Positions 54,391 to 63,474 of a stretch of 64,000 nucleotides of DNA are shown here, piece by piece. Made by a program: the position numbers and the translations under genes. Below the pieces are notes generated by a model that did not search any database, was not told the DNA's origin, and saw only the letters and a program-made list of their open reading frames with translations. The stretch is taken from NCBI GenBank assembly GCA_016790435.1, contig JAEUPE010000038.1:61932-125931 (forward strand). Direction: 5' to 3'. How positions within the stretch are numbered: the stretch's first letter is position 1; each line of letters begins with the position of its first letter. The stretch is from Rubrivivax sp. (lineage in GTDB: Bacteria > Pseudomonadota > Gammaproteobacteria > Burkholderiales > Burkholderiaceae_C).

Positions 54391-55152
54391 CTACGGCACC
54401 GTCATCGTGGCGGCGATGCGCTCGGCCAGCGCCGCAATGGCCTGCCGATGCGCCAGCGCCCACGACTCTGGCGCCTCCGGCTGCAGGGCCGGCGTGCCGA
54501 TCCGTGCTTCGTGTGCGACAGGCGGTCGCGTGCCGCGTGCGTCGGCGATCGACCAGCGCGCCTGGGTGGCGAGCGTGCGGCCATCGGCACCGATCTCGAA
54601 GGTCGTGATCTCCACGCGCAGCTGGTGCGTCGGCGCGAGACCGGGTGGCAGCGGCGCGGCCCACAGCGGCCGGCCGCCCATCCGGCGCCACAGATCTTCG
54701 CGCAGCAGCCGCGGCACGGCATCGCGCAGCGGCTCCACCCAGCGCGCGCCGGCGAGCGGGCGCACGAGGGCGCCGCTGGTGCCTTGAGGCAGGAAGAGGC
54801 TGTCGCGGTCGAGGTGCGCCGGCAAGGGCAGGGGCAGCATGAGTTGCCAGACCTCGCCCGCCGGCGCGGCGGTCGTACCCGAGGCCGCCGGTCCACCCAG
54901 GGCCGGCGGGGTGGCGGCCCCGGGCGCGGGCCGGCCCACGGCTGACGGCAACTCCGCAGCGAGACGCAGCCAGATCGTCGGCGGCACGGCCGACGCGGCG
55001 CATCCCGCGAGTTGCGCCAGCGCGGCCGCGCCGGTCGCCATGGCCGCGCCCACCCTGACCCCGGCCGTGACGCCTGCCTGGACGCCGAACGACGCGCCCA
55101 GCCAGGACAGCATGGCTCTTCGCCGCACACGCAAAGGCCCGCCTTCGCTCAT
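54391..55152 (-). CDS. PqiC-like ABC-transport auxiliary lipoprotein
   Basis: A 253-residue protein of the PqiC/YmbA (ABC-type transport auxiliary) family. An Arg-containing n-region and hydrophobic stretch end at AQLAGCAAS, a lipobox-like site, so it is probably an outer-membrane lipoprotein. The core includes WLRLAAELP, then MLPLPLPAHLDRDSLFL and VEITTFEIGADGR. GAGAGGG 5 nt upstream of ATG 55152 is a strong ribosome site. It is the last gene of the minus-strand mlaE-mlaF-mlaD-like operon, where it should dock the MCE needle to the outer membrane. Confidence 0.8.
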   Translation of the reverse strand: MSEGGPLRVRRRAMLSWLGASFGVQAGVTAGVRVGAAMATGAAALAQLAGCAASAVPPTIWLRLAAELPSAVGRPAPGAATPPALGGPAASGTTAAPAGEVWQLMLPLPLPAHLDRDSLFLPQGTSGALVRPLAGARWVEPLRDAVPRLLREDLWRRMGGRPLWAAPLPPGLAPTHQLRVEITTFEIGADGRTLATQARWSIADARGTRPPVAHEARIGTPALQPEAPESWALAHRQAIAALAERIAATMTVP

Positions 55153-55193
55153 GATTCCCTCTCCCCTTGCCGCACGGTCGATCAGTCCCGTCT

Positions 55194-56291
55194 TCATGGC
55201 GTGCCCGCCCTGCCGCGCAGCAGCGACTCGGGATGCCGCTCGAGCAACTCGGCCAGCTCGCGCAACGCGCGTGCCGCCCTGGACACGTCGGCCAGCGCGC
55301 GGTCGGCGTTCAGGCGCAAGCTCGAATCGTCGCCCGCTGCACCGCGCAGGGCCTCGGCCGCCAGCGCCACCGCGTCGGCGCTGCGCTGCACCTGCACGAG
55401 CGCCGCCACGCCGGCACCGGAGAGCGCCCCCACCTGGCCCTGCACCTGCGAGGCGGCGGTGGCGACCTGCTGCGCCATCTGCTCGGCGCTGCGCGCCAGT
55501 TGCGAAGCACCCTGCCCCACCGCACTGGCAGCACGCTGGCCTTCGCCGAGCGTGGCCTGCGCCGAGCGCGACAGCGGCCCGACCTCGCGCTCGAGCCGGT
55601 CTGCCAGGCGCTGCAGCGACTGCGCGGCATCGGCCGCGCGCGTGAGCACCCGTGCCGGCTCGGGCCCGGCCAGCAATTGCCGCATCGAGGCGGTGATAGC
55701 CGAGAGGTCGCGCCCGATCTGCGCCAGGTCGAGCCCTTCGAGCTGCGCCTGCAGCGACTGCAACTGCGACGGTGCCGTCGGGATCACCGGCAGGGTGGAT
55801 GAACCCGGTGTGGTCGCCGCAGTCGCCGCCGAAGCGGCATTGCCCGGCCGCGCGCCAGCGGCGCGCGTCGCATCGATGTCGAGGTCCACGTAGAGCTGCC
55901 CGGTGAGCAGGCTCTGCGTGGCCAGGCGCGCCACGAGGCCGCGCTCCACGAGGGCCGGCACGAGCCCCGAGCTCTTTTCCACGCCCCCCTCGCCACCTGC
56001 CCCGGCGCCGAGGAGATTTCGCAGTGCCTTGCGCTCGAACTCCGCCGTCACCGGAATGGCCACACCGCCCGGCCCGGCCGGGGCCAGGTCCACCGCGACG
56101 ATCTGGCCCACCCGCACGCCACGGAAGACCACCGGCGCGCCCACCTGCAGGCCATAGACCGAAGTGCCGAAGCGCATCAACGCGCCTTCGCGCGCCACGA
56201 AGAAATGCCCGCCGGCGAGCACGACCGCCAGAGCCAGCAGCCCCAGGCCGACGAGCGTGAAGAGGCCGACGCGCCAGGCTGCACCCTTCAT
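55194..56291 (-). CDS. MlaD/MCE-domain lipid transport protein
   Basis: A 365-residue MCE protein. One N-terminal transmembrane helix (about 8-28) anchors it. The MCE domain (about 38-130) has YGLQVGAPVVFRGVRVGQI, the classic signature, and a LLTGQLYVDLDI segment. The long C-terminal region (about 170-365) is helical and Ala/Gln-rich, probably a coiled-coil barrel extension like that of larger MCE proteins. ATG 56291 is the start of homology. It carries phospholipids across the periplasm together with the genes at 56392, 57270 and 54391. Confidence 0.88.
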   Translation of the reverse strand: MKGAAWRVGLFTLVGLGLLALAVVLAGGHFFVAREGALMRFGTSVYGLQVGAPVVFRGVRVGQIVAVDLAPAGPGGVAIPVTAEFERKALRNLLGAGAGGEGGVEKSSGLVPALVERGLVARLATQSLLTGQLYVDLDIDATRAAGARPGNAASAATAATTPGSSTLPVIPTAPSQLQSLQAQLEGLDLAQIGRDLSAITASMRQLLAGPEPARVLTRAADAAQSLQRLADRLEREVGPLSRSAQATLGEGQRAASAVGQGASQLARSAEQMAQQVATAASQVQGQVGALSGAGVAALVQVQRSADAVALAAEALRGAAGDDSSLRLNADRALADVSRAARALRELAELLERHPESLLRGRAGTP

Positions 56292-56391
56292 CGGCGCCCC
56301 CTCGACGAAACGGGGGTGCCGCCACGCCCCACGTGCGGCGCGCGGTGGCGCCAGACCCGCGCGCGTTCGCCCTTGTGGCGACCCGGCGACT

Positions 56392-57264
56392 TCATGCGAC
56401 CACCCCACGCTGCAGGAAGGCGCGCACTTCGGCGGGCCCGTGGGCGAGCAGCTCGCGCGGCGGGCCGAGGGCGGTCATCGTGTGGGCGAGGGGGTCGAGG
56501 TAGAGGGCACGGTCGGCAACGGCGAAGATGCTGGCGTTCTCGTGCGTCACCATCACCACCGCGGTGCCCAGATGGTGCCTCAGATTGAGCACCAGTTCGT
56601 CCAGCCGGGCGGCATTGAGTGGATCGAGCCCGGAGCCCGGCTCATCGAGGAAGAGCAATTCGGGGTCGAGCGCGAGCGCGCGCGCCAGCGCCGCGCGCTT
56701 GCGCATGCCGCCCGAGAGCTGCGCCGGCATGAGGTCGAAGCCGCCGTCGAGCCCCACGAGCGCGAGCTTGAAGCGTGCGCGCCGGCGGCGCTCTGCCGCC
56801 GGCAGCCGCGCGAACAGGCGCATCGGGAACATCACGTTCTCGCCGAGCGACATCGAGCTCCACAGCGCGCCGGCCTGGAACATGACACCGAAGCGCCGGC
56901 GCAGCGCGGCCAGCTCGGCCGGGTCGCCACGGTGCAGGTCGTGGCCGTCGTACAGCACGTGCCCGGCCACCGGCCGCTCGAGCCCGACGAGATGGCGCAG
57001 CAGCGTGCTCTTGCCGCAGCCGCTCGGGCCCATCACCACCAACACCTCGCCGCGATGGATGTCGAAGTCCAGCCCGGACTGCACGACGAGGCTGCCCGCC
57101 GCGATGGCAAGGCCGCGGACTTCGACGAGCGCGCGCGGGTCACCGCCCGGCCGAGTGCCCGCCGCCTCGGCCGGGGATCGGGTCGCACCGGGCGCGCCGG
57201 CCGCGTCGACAGCGCCGGCGGAGCCGGCCTCCCCCGCTGCAGCTTCGAGATCGGCGCCCGCCAT
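56392..57264 (-). CDS. MlaF-like ABC transporter ATPase
   Basis: A 290-residue ATPase. After a roughly 45-residue Ala/Gly-rich N-terminus come Walker A GPSGCGKST (79-87), the signature LSGGMRKRAALARAL and Walker B LLFLDEPGSGLDP. The LSGGMRKR and GSGLDP forms are typical of Mla/Ttg2A-type lipid transporters. The ATG at 57264 is 5 bp past the permease stop. It powers the MlaE-like permease just upstream. Confidence 0.9.
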   Translation of the reverse strand: MAGADLEAAAGEAGSAGAVDAAGAPGATRSPAEAAGTRPGGDPRALVEVRGLAIAAGSLVVQSGLDFDIHRGEVLVVMGPSGCGKSTLLRHLVGLERPVAGHVLYDGHDLHRGDPAELAALRRRFGVMFQAGALWSSMSLGENVMFPMRLFARLPAAERRRRARFKLALVGLDGGFDLMPAQLSGGMRKRAALARALALDPELLFLDEPGSGLDPLNAARLDELVLNLRHHLGTAVVMVTHENASIFAVADRALYLDPLAHTMTALGPPRELLAHGPAEVRAFLQRGVVA

Positions 57265-57269
57265 GCCGC

Positions 57270-58454
57270 TCAGTACCCGAGGATCGAGAAGATCACGGTC
57301 GTCACGCACGCCGCGATGACCATCCACACGAGCCCCTTCACCACCGCGGTGGTAGTGGCCGTGCCCACGGCCTGGGCGCTGCGCCCGGCGTGCAGCCCCT
57401 CGCGGCAGCCGGCCAGCGCCACCAGCGCCACATAAAGCATGGCCTTGAACAGGCCGATGGACAGGTGCGTGAAGGTGACCGAGCGGCCGCACTGCAGGAA
57501 GTACTCGAGGCTGCTGACGCCGTACGTGCCCACGGCCGCCGACCAGCCGGCGACGATACCGGCGAGCACGCCGCAGGCATAGAGCGCCGGCGTCATCAGC
57601 AGCAGGGCCAGCAGGCGCGGCAGCACGAGGTGGCCGATCGGATCCACGCCGAGCACGCGCAACGCATCGATCTCCTCGCCCGCCTTCATCGTCGCCAGCT
57701 GCGCGGCGAACGCCGAGCCGATGCGGCCGGCGAGGATCACGCCGGTCATCAGGCCGGCCAGCTCGCGCACCATGCCGATGGCAACAATGTCGGCCAGGTA
57801 GCTCTGGCCGCCGATGCGTTCGAGCTGCGCCCCCCCCATGTAGGCCAGCATCAGGCCGATGAGCGCGCAGGTGAGCGCGACGATGGGCAAGGAGCGCGGG
57901 CCCGTCTCGTCGAGCTGGTGCAGCACCTCGGCGCCACGCACGACGGCGCGGCCGCTCACCCAGCGCGCCAGCGCGAGCAGCACCTCGCCGAAGAAGGCCA
58001 CCGTGACCACCGCCTCGTTGGTGCGCGGCAGGGCGACGAGGCGGCGCGGCCGTGGCGCCGGCGGTGCCGATGCAGCCGCTGCCGCGTCGGCCTCGAGCAC
58101 CGCGCGTTGCGGAGAGGCCAGCGCCAGCACGTCCTGCAGTCCCTCGGGCAACGCCTGCGCGGCGTGCAGATCCAGGTGGATGCGGCGTGGCCCCAACTCC
58201 TGCTGCAACTCCCACAGCCGGGCGGCCAGCGCGATGTCCCAGCTCGCCAGCGCCGCGGCCTGCAAGGCCACCGTGCTGTCGGGGGGCAGGTCCGACGGCA
58301 GCGCCGGCCAGGCGCCCGCGTGGCCGCGCCAGTCGCCGGCCAGCACCAATGCCCAGGCGCCGTCCTCGCGCACCCAGGCACACCGGGGCACGCTGGCAGA
58401 CAACGCGCCGGCGTCGCGGGGCGGTGCCGGTGAGGGAAGCATCGTCGCCGCCAT
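57270..58454 (-). CDS. MlaE-like permease with N-terminal STAS-like domain
   Basis: A 394-residue permease. The N-terminal 130 residues look like a STAS domain (regulatory, MlaB-like: ALVLAGDWRGHAGAWPAL). The MlaE domain follows (about 150-394) with MVRELAGLMTGVILAGRIGSAFAAQLATM and DALRVLGVDPIGHLVLPR, the family hallmark. The STAS fusion replaces a separate mlaB gene. It is divergent from the flavoprotein gene at 58637, the two starts being 182 bp apart. Confidence 0.9.
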   Translation of the reverse strand: MAATMLPSPAPPRDAGALSASVPRCAWVREDGAWALVLAGDWRGHAGAWPALPSDLPPDSTVALQAAALASWDIALAARLWELQQELGPRRIHLDLHAAQALPEGLQDVLALASPQRAVLEADAAAAASAPPAPRPRRLVALPRTNEAVVTVAFFGEVLLALARWVSGRAVVRGAEVLHQLDETGPRSLPIVALTCALIGLMLAYMGGAQLERIGGQSYLADIVAIGMVRELAGLMTGVILAGRIGSAFAAQLATMKAGEEIDALRVLGVDPIGHLVLPRLLALLLMTPALYACGVLAGIVAGWSAAVGTYGVSSLEYFLQCGRSVTFTHLSIGLFKAMLYVALVALAGCREGLHAGRSAQAVGTATTTAVVKGLVWMVIAACVTTVIFSILGY

Positions 58455-58636
58455 GGCGGGTTCAGCGGGAGACAGAGGTGGCCGACATCCGCCAATGATG
58501 GCGCCAATGGCACCCGCGGCCGCACCGGAGCACCCTGCGGGCAGGGGCAAGCCCGCTTCGATGTAATGCGCCGCGGCGTCGGCGCGACACTCCAACCTCC
58601 CGGGCACCCCAAGCACGCCGCGGCAAGGAGAACTCG

Positions 58637-60091
58637 ATGCAGACCCTGGACGTGGACGTCGCCATCATCGGCGCGGGCACCGCCGGCATGACCGCCTACC
58701 GCAGCGCGCGCGCCCACACCGACCGCGTCGTCGTCATCGAAGACGGCCCCTACGGCACGACCTGCGCGCGCGTGGGCTGCATGCCGAGCAAGCTGCTCAT
58801 CGCGGCGGCCGAGGCCGCGCACGGCATCGCCGGTGCCGGGCGCTTCGGCATCGGGGCTGGCCCCGTGCACGTGGACGGCCGCGCGGTGATGCAGCGCGTG
58901 AGAAGCGAGCGCGACCGCTTCGTCGGCTTCGTCGTCGACGCAGTGGAGGCGTGGCCTGCGGCGCACAAGCTGCGTGGCCGCGCCCGCTTCGTCGACGCGC
59001 GCGCGCTGCAGGTCGGTGAACACACGCGGGTGAACGCGCGGCGCATCGTCATCGCCACCGGCTCGCGCCCCGCGTTGCCCGAAGCCTGGCGGCGCGCGGC
59101 CGGCGCGCGGCTCATCGTCAACGACGACGTCTTTGCCTGGGACGACCTGCCGGCGTCGGTGGCCGTGGTCGGCACCGGCGTCATCGGACTGGAGCTGGCG
59201 CAGGCGCTGCACCGCCTGGGCGTGCGCGTGCGGCTGTACGGCCGCAGCGGGCGCGTGGGGCCCCTCACCGACCCGGCGCTGCAATCGCTGACGAGGGCCA
59301 CCTTCGCCCGCGAACTGCCGCTGACGCTGGCCTCCCGCCATTTCGAGGTGCAGGCGCGCGAGGGCGGCGTGCACCTGAAGAGCGTCGACGGCGAAGGCGG
59401 CACGCACGAGGAGTCGTTCGAGTGGCTGCTCGCGGCCACGGGCCGCCGCGCCAATGTCGACGGCCTCGGCCTCGAGAGCACCGGCCTGCCGCTGCGCGAA
59501 GACGGCGTGCCCGTGCACGACCGCCGCACGGGGCTGGCCGGCACGGACGCGAACCCCGGCACGATCTTCATCGCCGGCGATGCCACCGACGAGCGCCCCC
59601 TGCTGCACGAGGCGGCCGACGAGGGCCGCATCGCCGGCGACAACGCCGGCCGCTGGCCGGACATCCGCGTGCGCCCCCGCCGCGCACCGCTGGCGGTGGT
59701 CTTCAGCGACCCGCAGATCATGATTGCCGGCGCCAGCCACGCCGAACTGGTCGCCGCGGGCACGCGCTTCGCCACCGGTGCGGTCTCGTTCGAGGACCAG
59801 GGCCGCAGCCGCGTGATGGGCCGCAACCAGGGCGCCTTGCACGTCTACGCCGAACAGGGCAGCGGCCGCTTCCTCGGCGCCGAGATGCTGGGCCCGGCGG
59901 CCGAGCACATCGGCCACTTGCTCGCCTGGAGCGTACAGCGCGGCGACACCGTGCAGGCCATGCTCGACAGCCCGTTCTACCACCCGGTCATCGAGGAAGG
60001 CCTGCGCACCGCCCTGCGGCACCTGCAGCGCGAGCTGCGCATGGGGCCCGTGCCGGTGGAGCGCTGCCTCGATTGCGGGCCAGGGGCCTGA
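58637..60091 (+). CDS. Dihydrolipoamide dehydrogenase-like flavoprotein disulfide reductase
   Basis: A 484-residue class I pyridine nucleotide-disulfide oxidoreductase. FAD site AIIGAGTAGMTAY (9-21); redox disulfide GTTCARVGCMPSK (Cys43 and Cys48); NAD site VVGTGVIGLELAQAL; and catalytic His/Glu in FYHPVIEEGL near the C-terminus. It matches stand-alone Lpd-like proteins rather than a 2-oxoacid complex subunit; no E1 or E2 gene is nearby. The physiological partner is unknown. AAGGAG 7 nt upstream supports the start. Confidence 0.9.
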   Translation: MQTLDVDVAIIGAGTAGMTAYRSARAHTDRVVVIEDGPYGTTCARVGCMPSKLLIAAAEAAHGIAGAGRFGIGAGPVHVDGRAVMQRVRSERDRFVGFVVDAVEAWPAAHKLRGRARFVDARALQVGEHTRVNARRIVIATGSRPALPEAWRRAAGARLIVNDDVFAWDDLPASVAVVGTGVIGLELAQALHRLGVRVRLYGRSGRVGPLTDPALQSLTRATFARELPLTLASRHFEVQAREGGVHLKSVDGEGGTHEESFEWLLAATGRRANVDGLGLESTGLPLREDGVPVHDRRTGLAGTDANPGTIFIAGDATDERPLLHEAADEGRIAGDNAGRWPDIRVRPRRAPLAVVFSDPQIMIAGASHAELVAAGTRFATGAVSFEDQGRSRVMGRNQGALHVYAEQGSGRFLGAEMLGPAAEHIGHLLAWSVQRGDTVQAMLDSPFYHPVIEEGLRTALRHLQRELRMGPVPVERCLDCGPGA

Positions 60092-60151
60092 AGGTCCCGG
60101 CGACGGCGATGCCCGAACGCGCAAGCCATGCCGCCCCGGCGCAGGCGGTCC

Positions 60152-60733
60152 TCAGAGCGAGAATGTGGCCTGCACGATCGTGGCATCGGCAGGGTCGTCG
60201 CGCAGGCGAGCGCCCAGGCTGCGCATCAGCGCCAGCATTGGCCCGTTGTCGGCGAGCACGCTGCCGCGCAGCGTCGCCACGCCGCTCAGGCGTGCATGGC
60301 GGCCGAGCCTTTGCAGCAGCGCGCGGCCGAGGCCCAGCCCCTGCCAGTCGTCGGCCACGGCGACGGCGAACTCGGCTTCGCCGTCGTCGTCACGCACGTA
60401 GCGCGCGTCGGCCACCAGGCGGGCCGCGCCGTCGACGCAGCCCGCCTCGGCGACGAGCGCCACATGGTGGCGGAAGTCGATGGCCGTCATCGCCCGCAGC
60501 ACCGATTCCGGCAACTGCTTCATCGCCCCGTGGAAGCGCCGGCGCCGCGAGGCAGGCGACAGCGCCGTGACGAAGGCCTGCTCGGCCGCGGCATCGCCGG
60601 GCTGCACCGGGCGCAACCGCACGCCGCGGCCATCGGCGAGGATGAGCCGTTCGCCGGCCGAGGGAGCGAACACCGGCCAGGGTGGCGACGCGAGCGCCGT
60701 CGCGAAGCGCGTTGCCGCGCCCGACGCGTTCAC
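60152..60733 (-). CDS. GNAT family N-acetyltransferase
   Basis: A 193-residue GNAT enzyme. The acetyl-CoA loop is DDWQGLGLGRALLQRL (Q/RxxGxG/A), the preceding strand EFAVAVA, and the later strand LRGSVLADNGPMLALMRSLG. It may acetylate a small molecule or protein. GTG 60733 was chosen because it overlaps the DUF2917 stop (GTGA), which implies coupled translation; the N-terminal extension in the same frame lies inside that gene. Confidence 0.88.
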   Translation of the reverse strand: MNASGAATRFATALASPPWPVFAPSAGERLILADGRGVRLRPVQPGDAAAEQAFVTALSPASRRRRFHGAMKQLPESVLRAMTAIDFRHHVALVAEAGCVDGAARLVADARYVRDDDGEAEFAVAVADDWQGLGLGRALLQRLGRHARLSGVATLRGSVLADNGPMLALMRSLGARLRDDPADATIVQATFSL

Positions 60734-61035
60734 GCACCGCTCCGCAGCACTGGGGGCGCGCCGTGCAGCCATGCCGACACCCGCTCGGCCCAGCCACGCA
60801 CGCGGGCCCGTCGACATGGCGCGTCCCGCGAGACCTCGAAGCGCGCCTCTTCGCCGAGTGCATAGACGATCACCCGCTCCCCGGGCTCGAAGTGCCGGCT
60901 CTCGCCGGCCGCGAGCAGGATGTCCTCGGGCTGGCCGTCGACGGTGATCCACAGCAGGCCACTCTCGGTGCGCACGCGCACGGGACCGATCAGGCGCTGC
61001 ATCTGGCGGCCGGGCAAGGTGATGAACGGGCTCAT
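60730..61035 (-). CDS. DUF2917 small protein
   Basis: A 101-residue protein of the DUF2917 family, a small cupin-like beta domain: RVRTESGLLWITVDGQPEDILLAAGESRHF (about 19-48) is the characteristic stretch. AAGGAGA 5 nt upstream of the ATG at 61035 is a strong ribosome site. It is divergent from the LysR gene and coupled to the GNAT gene. The LysR protein may regulate the pair. Function unknown. Confidence 0.87.
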   Translation of the reverse strand: MSPFITLPGRQMQRLIGPVRVRTESGLLWITVDGQPEDILLAAGESRHFEPGERVIVYALGEEARFEVSRDAPCRRARVRGWAERVSAWLHGAPPVLRSGA

Positions 61036-61172
61036 GCAAATCTCCTTCCGGGCCCGCGGGTGCATGCGATGGAAGCATCGAACGCCTTGACGGGCCATGA
61101 TGGGGCGAATAGTCTTCCTATGAGCGCCGTCGTTCAAACGATCATTCCGAACTCAAAGCATTCCGAATTTGC

Positions 61173-62204
61173 ATGCGAAGCGATCCCCGCAGGCTGCCCT
61201 CGCTCGATCTGCTCATGGCCTTCGACGCGGCGGCCCGGCACCTGTCGTTCACCAAGGCGGCGGCCGAGCGCTTCCTCACCCAGTCGGCGGTGAGCCGGCA
61301 GATCGCCGCGCTTGAGGAGGATCTTGGCGTGCCGCTCTTCCACCGCCGGCATCGGGCGCTGGAGCTCACCGAAGAAGGCGCGCGCATGGCGCGCGCCACG
61401 GCCGAGGCGCTGGCCGGGTTGCGCGAGGCGGTGCAGACGATCCGCGCCCCGCGCCAGCGCGAGGTGGTGGCGCTGACGACGACCCCGGGGTTCGCTTCGC
61501 TGTGGCTGATCCCTCGCCTCGCCCGCTTCGTCGCCGAGCATCCACGCGTCGACGTGCGCATCGACGCGAGCTACGAACCACGCGCGCTGGCCGGCGAGGG
61601 TTTCGACGTGGCCGTGCGTTACGGCCCCAAGCACGGTCCCAAAGACGGTCCCAAGAGCAGCCCCAAGGACGGGCGCGGCGATGCCCCGGTCGACGCGCTG
61701 TTTGCCGAGACGGTGCAGCCGCTCTGCGCGCCGGCCCTGCTGCAGGGCCCGGTGCCGCTGCGACGCCCGCAGGACCTGGTGCGGCACACACTGCTGCACA
61801 TCAACACGCCCAGCGGTGACACGCAGGGCATGCCGCTCGAATGGCAGGCCTGGCTGCAGACCGTGGGCATGTCGGCCTTCGAGCCGGCCGCCACCCTCAC
61901 CTTCACCAACTACGACACCGCCGCCGCCGCGGCCGTTGAGGGCCAGGGCGTGCTGCTCGGGCGCCGGCCGCTCACCGACGGGCTCATCGCGCAGGGCCGG
62001 CTGGTCGCCCCGTTCAAGGGCCAACTGGCTTCTGCGCGCGGCTACTACATCGTGACGGATCCGGTGGCGGCGCGCCGCCCTGCCGTGGCGGCGCTCGTGC
62101 AGTGGCTGCGTGCGACGGCACGCGGCGATGCCGAGGAGAGGGATGGCGCTGCGGCCACCGCCCACGCCGCTGCCGTGGCCAAGCGATCGCGGCAGCGGCG
62201 CTGA
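61173..62204 (+). CDS. LysR family transcriptional regulator (GcvA-like)
   Basis: A 343-residue LysR regulator. The N-terminal winged HTH is clear ([35 protein letters not shown], then [23 protein letters not shown]). The substrate-binding domain begins near 90. Between its two halves is an insertion (about 151-167) of tandem Gly-Pro-Lys units encoded by a 12-bp repeat. The C-terminal 25 residues are Ala/Arg-rich. It diverges from DUF2917/GNAT across a 137-bp gap, so autoregulation and control of that pair are likely. Confidence 0.9.
   Translation: MRSDPRRLPSLDLLMAFDAAARHLSFTKAAAERFLTQSAVSRQIAALEEDLGVPLFHRRHRALELTEEGARMARATAEALAGLREAVQTIRAPRQREVVALTTTPGFASLWLIPRLARFVAEHPRVDVRIDASYEPRALAGEGFDVAVRYGPKHGPKDGPKSSPKDGRGDAPVDALFAETVQPLCAPALLQGPVPLRRPQDLVRHTLLHINTPSGDTQGMPLEWQAWLQTVGMSAFEPAATLTFTNYDTAAAAAVEGQGVLLGRRPLTDGLIAQGRLVAPFKGQLASARGYYIVTDPVAARRPAVAALVQWLRATARGDAEERDGAAATAHAAAVAKRSRQRR
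61623..61670 (+). repeat. Four 12-bp tandem units inside LysR gene
   Basis: Four units of the form GGYCCCAARNNC lie in tandem and encode Gly-Pro-Lys-X (the last unit Ser-Pro-Lys-Asp). Each unit keeps the frame. Confidence 0.85.
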
Positions 62205-62280
62205 CCGCCGCATGCCGGCGCGGGGCCGGCATCGACCGTACACGCCACGAGCGGCGGCGCAATCGGGGACAATCCCGCAC

Positions 62281-63216
62281 ATGCTGCGACAGCGCACGAT
62301 CAAGAGCCTGACTCGCGCCGTGGGCGTGGGCGTGCACAGCGGCCAGAAGGTGGAGCTGACCCTGCGCCCGGCGGCGCCGGACACGGGCATCGTCTTCCGT
62401 CGCGTCGACCTGCCGGTGCCGGTGGACATTCCGGTCAACGCGCATACCGTGTGCGACACACGGATGGCCACCACCATCAGCCCGGGCGGCGACCCCGGCG
62501 CGCCGAAAGTGCAGACGATCGAGCACCTGCTCTCGGCCTGCGCCGGGCTGGGCCTCGACAACCTGTACATCGACATCACCGGCGAGGAGGTGCCCATCCT
62601 CGATGGCAGCGCGGCGAGCTTCGTCTTCCTTCTGCAAAGCGCCGGCGTCGCGCTGCAGGACGCGCCGAAGCGTTTCCTGCGCGTGCTGAAGGCAGTGGAG
62701 GTGCGCGAGGGTGAAGGCGATGCGCTGAAGTGGGTGCGCCTTGAGCCCTTCCACGGTTACAGGCTCAGCTTCGAAATCGAGTTCCACCACCCGGCGCTCG
62801 ACGCCACCGGCCAGCGCGTCAGCTTCGACTTCGGCTCCGGCCGCTACAAGCGCGACATCGCCCGCGCCCGCACCTTCGGCTTCACGAAGGACGTGGAGAT
62901 GATGCGCTCGCGCGGCCTGGCACTCGGCGGCAGCATGGACAACGCCATCGTCGTCGACGACTACCGCGTGCTCAATGCCGGCGGCCTGCGCTACGACGAC
63001 GAGTTCGTGAAGCACAAGATCCTCGACGCCATCGGCGACATGCAGGTGGCGGGCAAGCCCCTGCTCGCGAGCTACACCGCCTTCAAGGGCGGGCACGCGA
63101 TGAACAACAAGCTGCTGCGCAAGCTGCTGGCCGACGCCAGCGCCTTCGAGGTCGTCAGCTTCGAGCGCGAGACCGAGGCGCCGAGCGGCTTTGCCGACCT
63201 GGCGCCGGCCTGGTAG
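62281..63216 (+). CDS. lpxC: UDP-3-O-acyl-N-acetylglucosamine deacetylase LpxC
   Basis: A 311-residue zinc deacetylase that makes the committed step of lipid A synthesis. The zinc ligands lie in TIEHLLSAC (His81), the later HKILDAIGD (about His240, Asp244) and the [13 protein letters not shown] end. [13 protein letters not shown] and VGVGVHSG near the N-terminus are family hallmarks. Length is normal. The ATG at 62281 begins the family's MLRQRTIK; the frame upstream overlaps the LysR gene. Confidence 0.97.
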   Translation: MLRQRTIKSLTRAVGVGVHSGQKVELTLRPAAPDTGIVFRRVDLPVPVDIPVNAHTVCDTRMATTISPGGDPGAPKVQTIEHLLSACAGLGLDNLYIDITGEEVPILDGSAASFVFLLQSAGVALQDAPKRFLRVLKAVEVREGEGDALKWVRLEPFHGYRLSFEIEFHHPALDATGQRVSFDFGSGRYKRDIARARTFGFTKDVEMMRSRGLALGGSMDNAIVVDDYRVLNAGGLRYDDEFVKHKILDAIGDMQVAGKPLLASYTAFKGGHAMNNKLLRKLLADASAFEVVSFERETEAPSGFADLAPAW

Positions 63217-63257
63217 CCGTCCGCGCGCGGCGCATTCGACCGCCTCTTCCCGACGCC

Positions 63258-63443
63258 ATGCTCGTCTTCCGCCTCGTCTTCGGCCTGCTGCTGGTCGCCT
63301 CGGTGCTGTGCTTCGCGATGTACATCGGCACCAACCAGGTCGCCTGGCGCCAGCGCGGCATCCTCGTCCTGAAGTGGACGCTGCTCGCCGCGCTCGGGTT
63401 CTTCGCGGTGTTGATCCTCGAGCGGCTGGCGCTGCTGCTCTAG
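63258..63443 (+). CDS. Small two-helix membrane protein, unknown
   Basis: A 61-residue protein made of two hydrophobic segments (about 2-22 and 38-60) joined by a short basic loop (WRQRG). Similar small proteins occur after lpxC in related bacteria. It is 41 bp downstream of lpxC on the same strand and probably co-transcribed. No function is recognised. Confidence 0.7.
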   Translation: MLVFRLVFGLLLVASVLCFAMYIGTNQVAWRQRGILVLKWTLLAALGFFAVLILERLALLL

Positions 63444-63474
63444 CAGCCGCGGCGCGCCCGCCGCGGGCGGGCCC

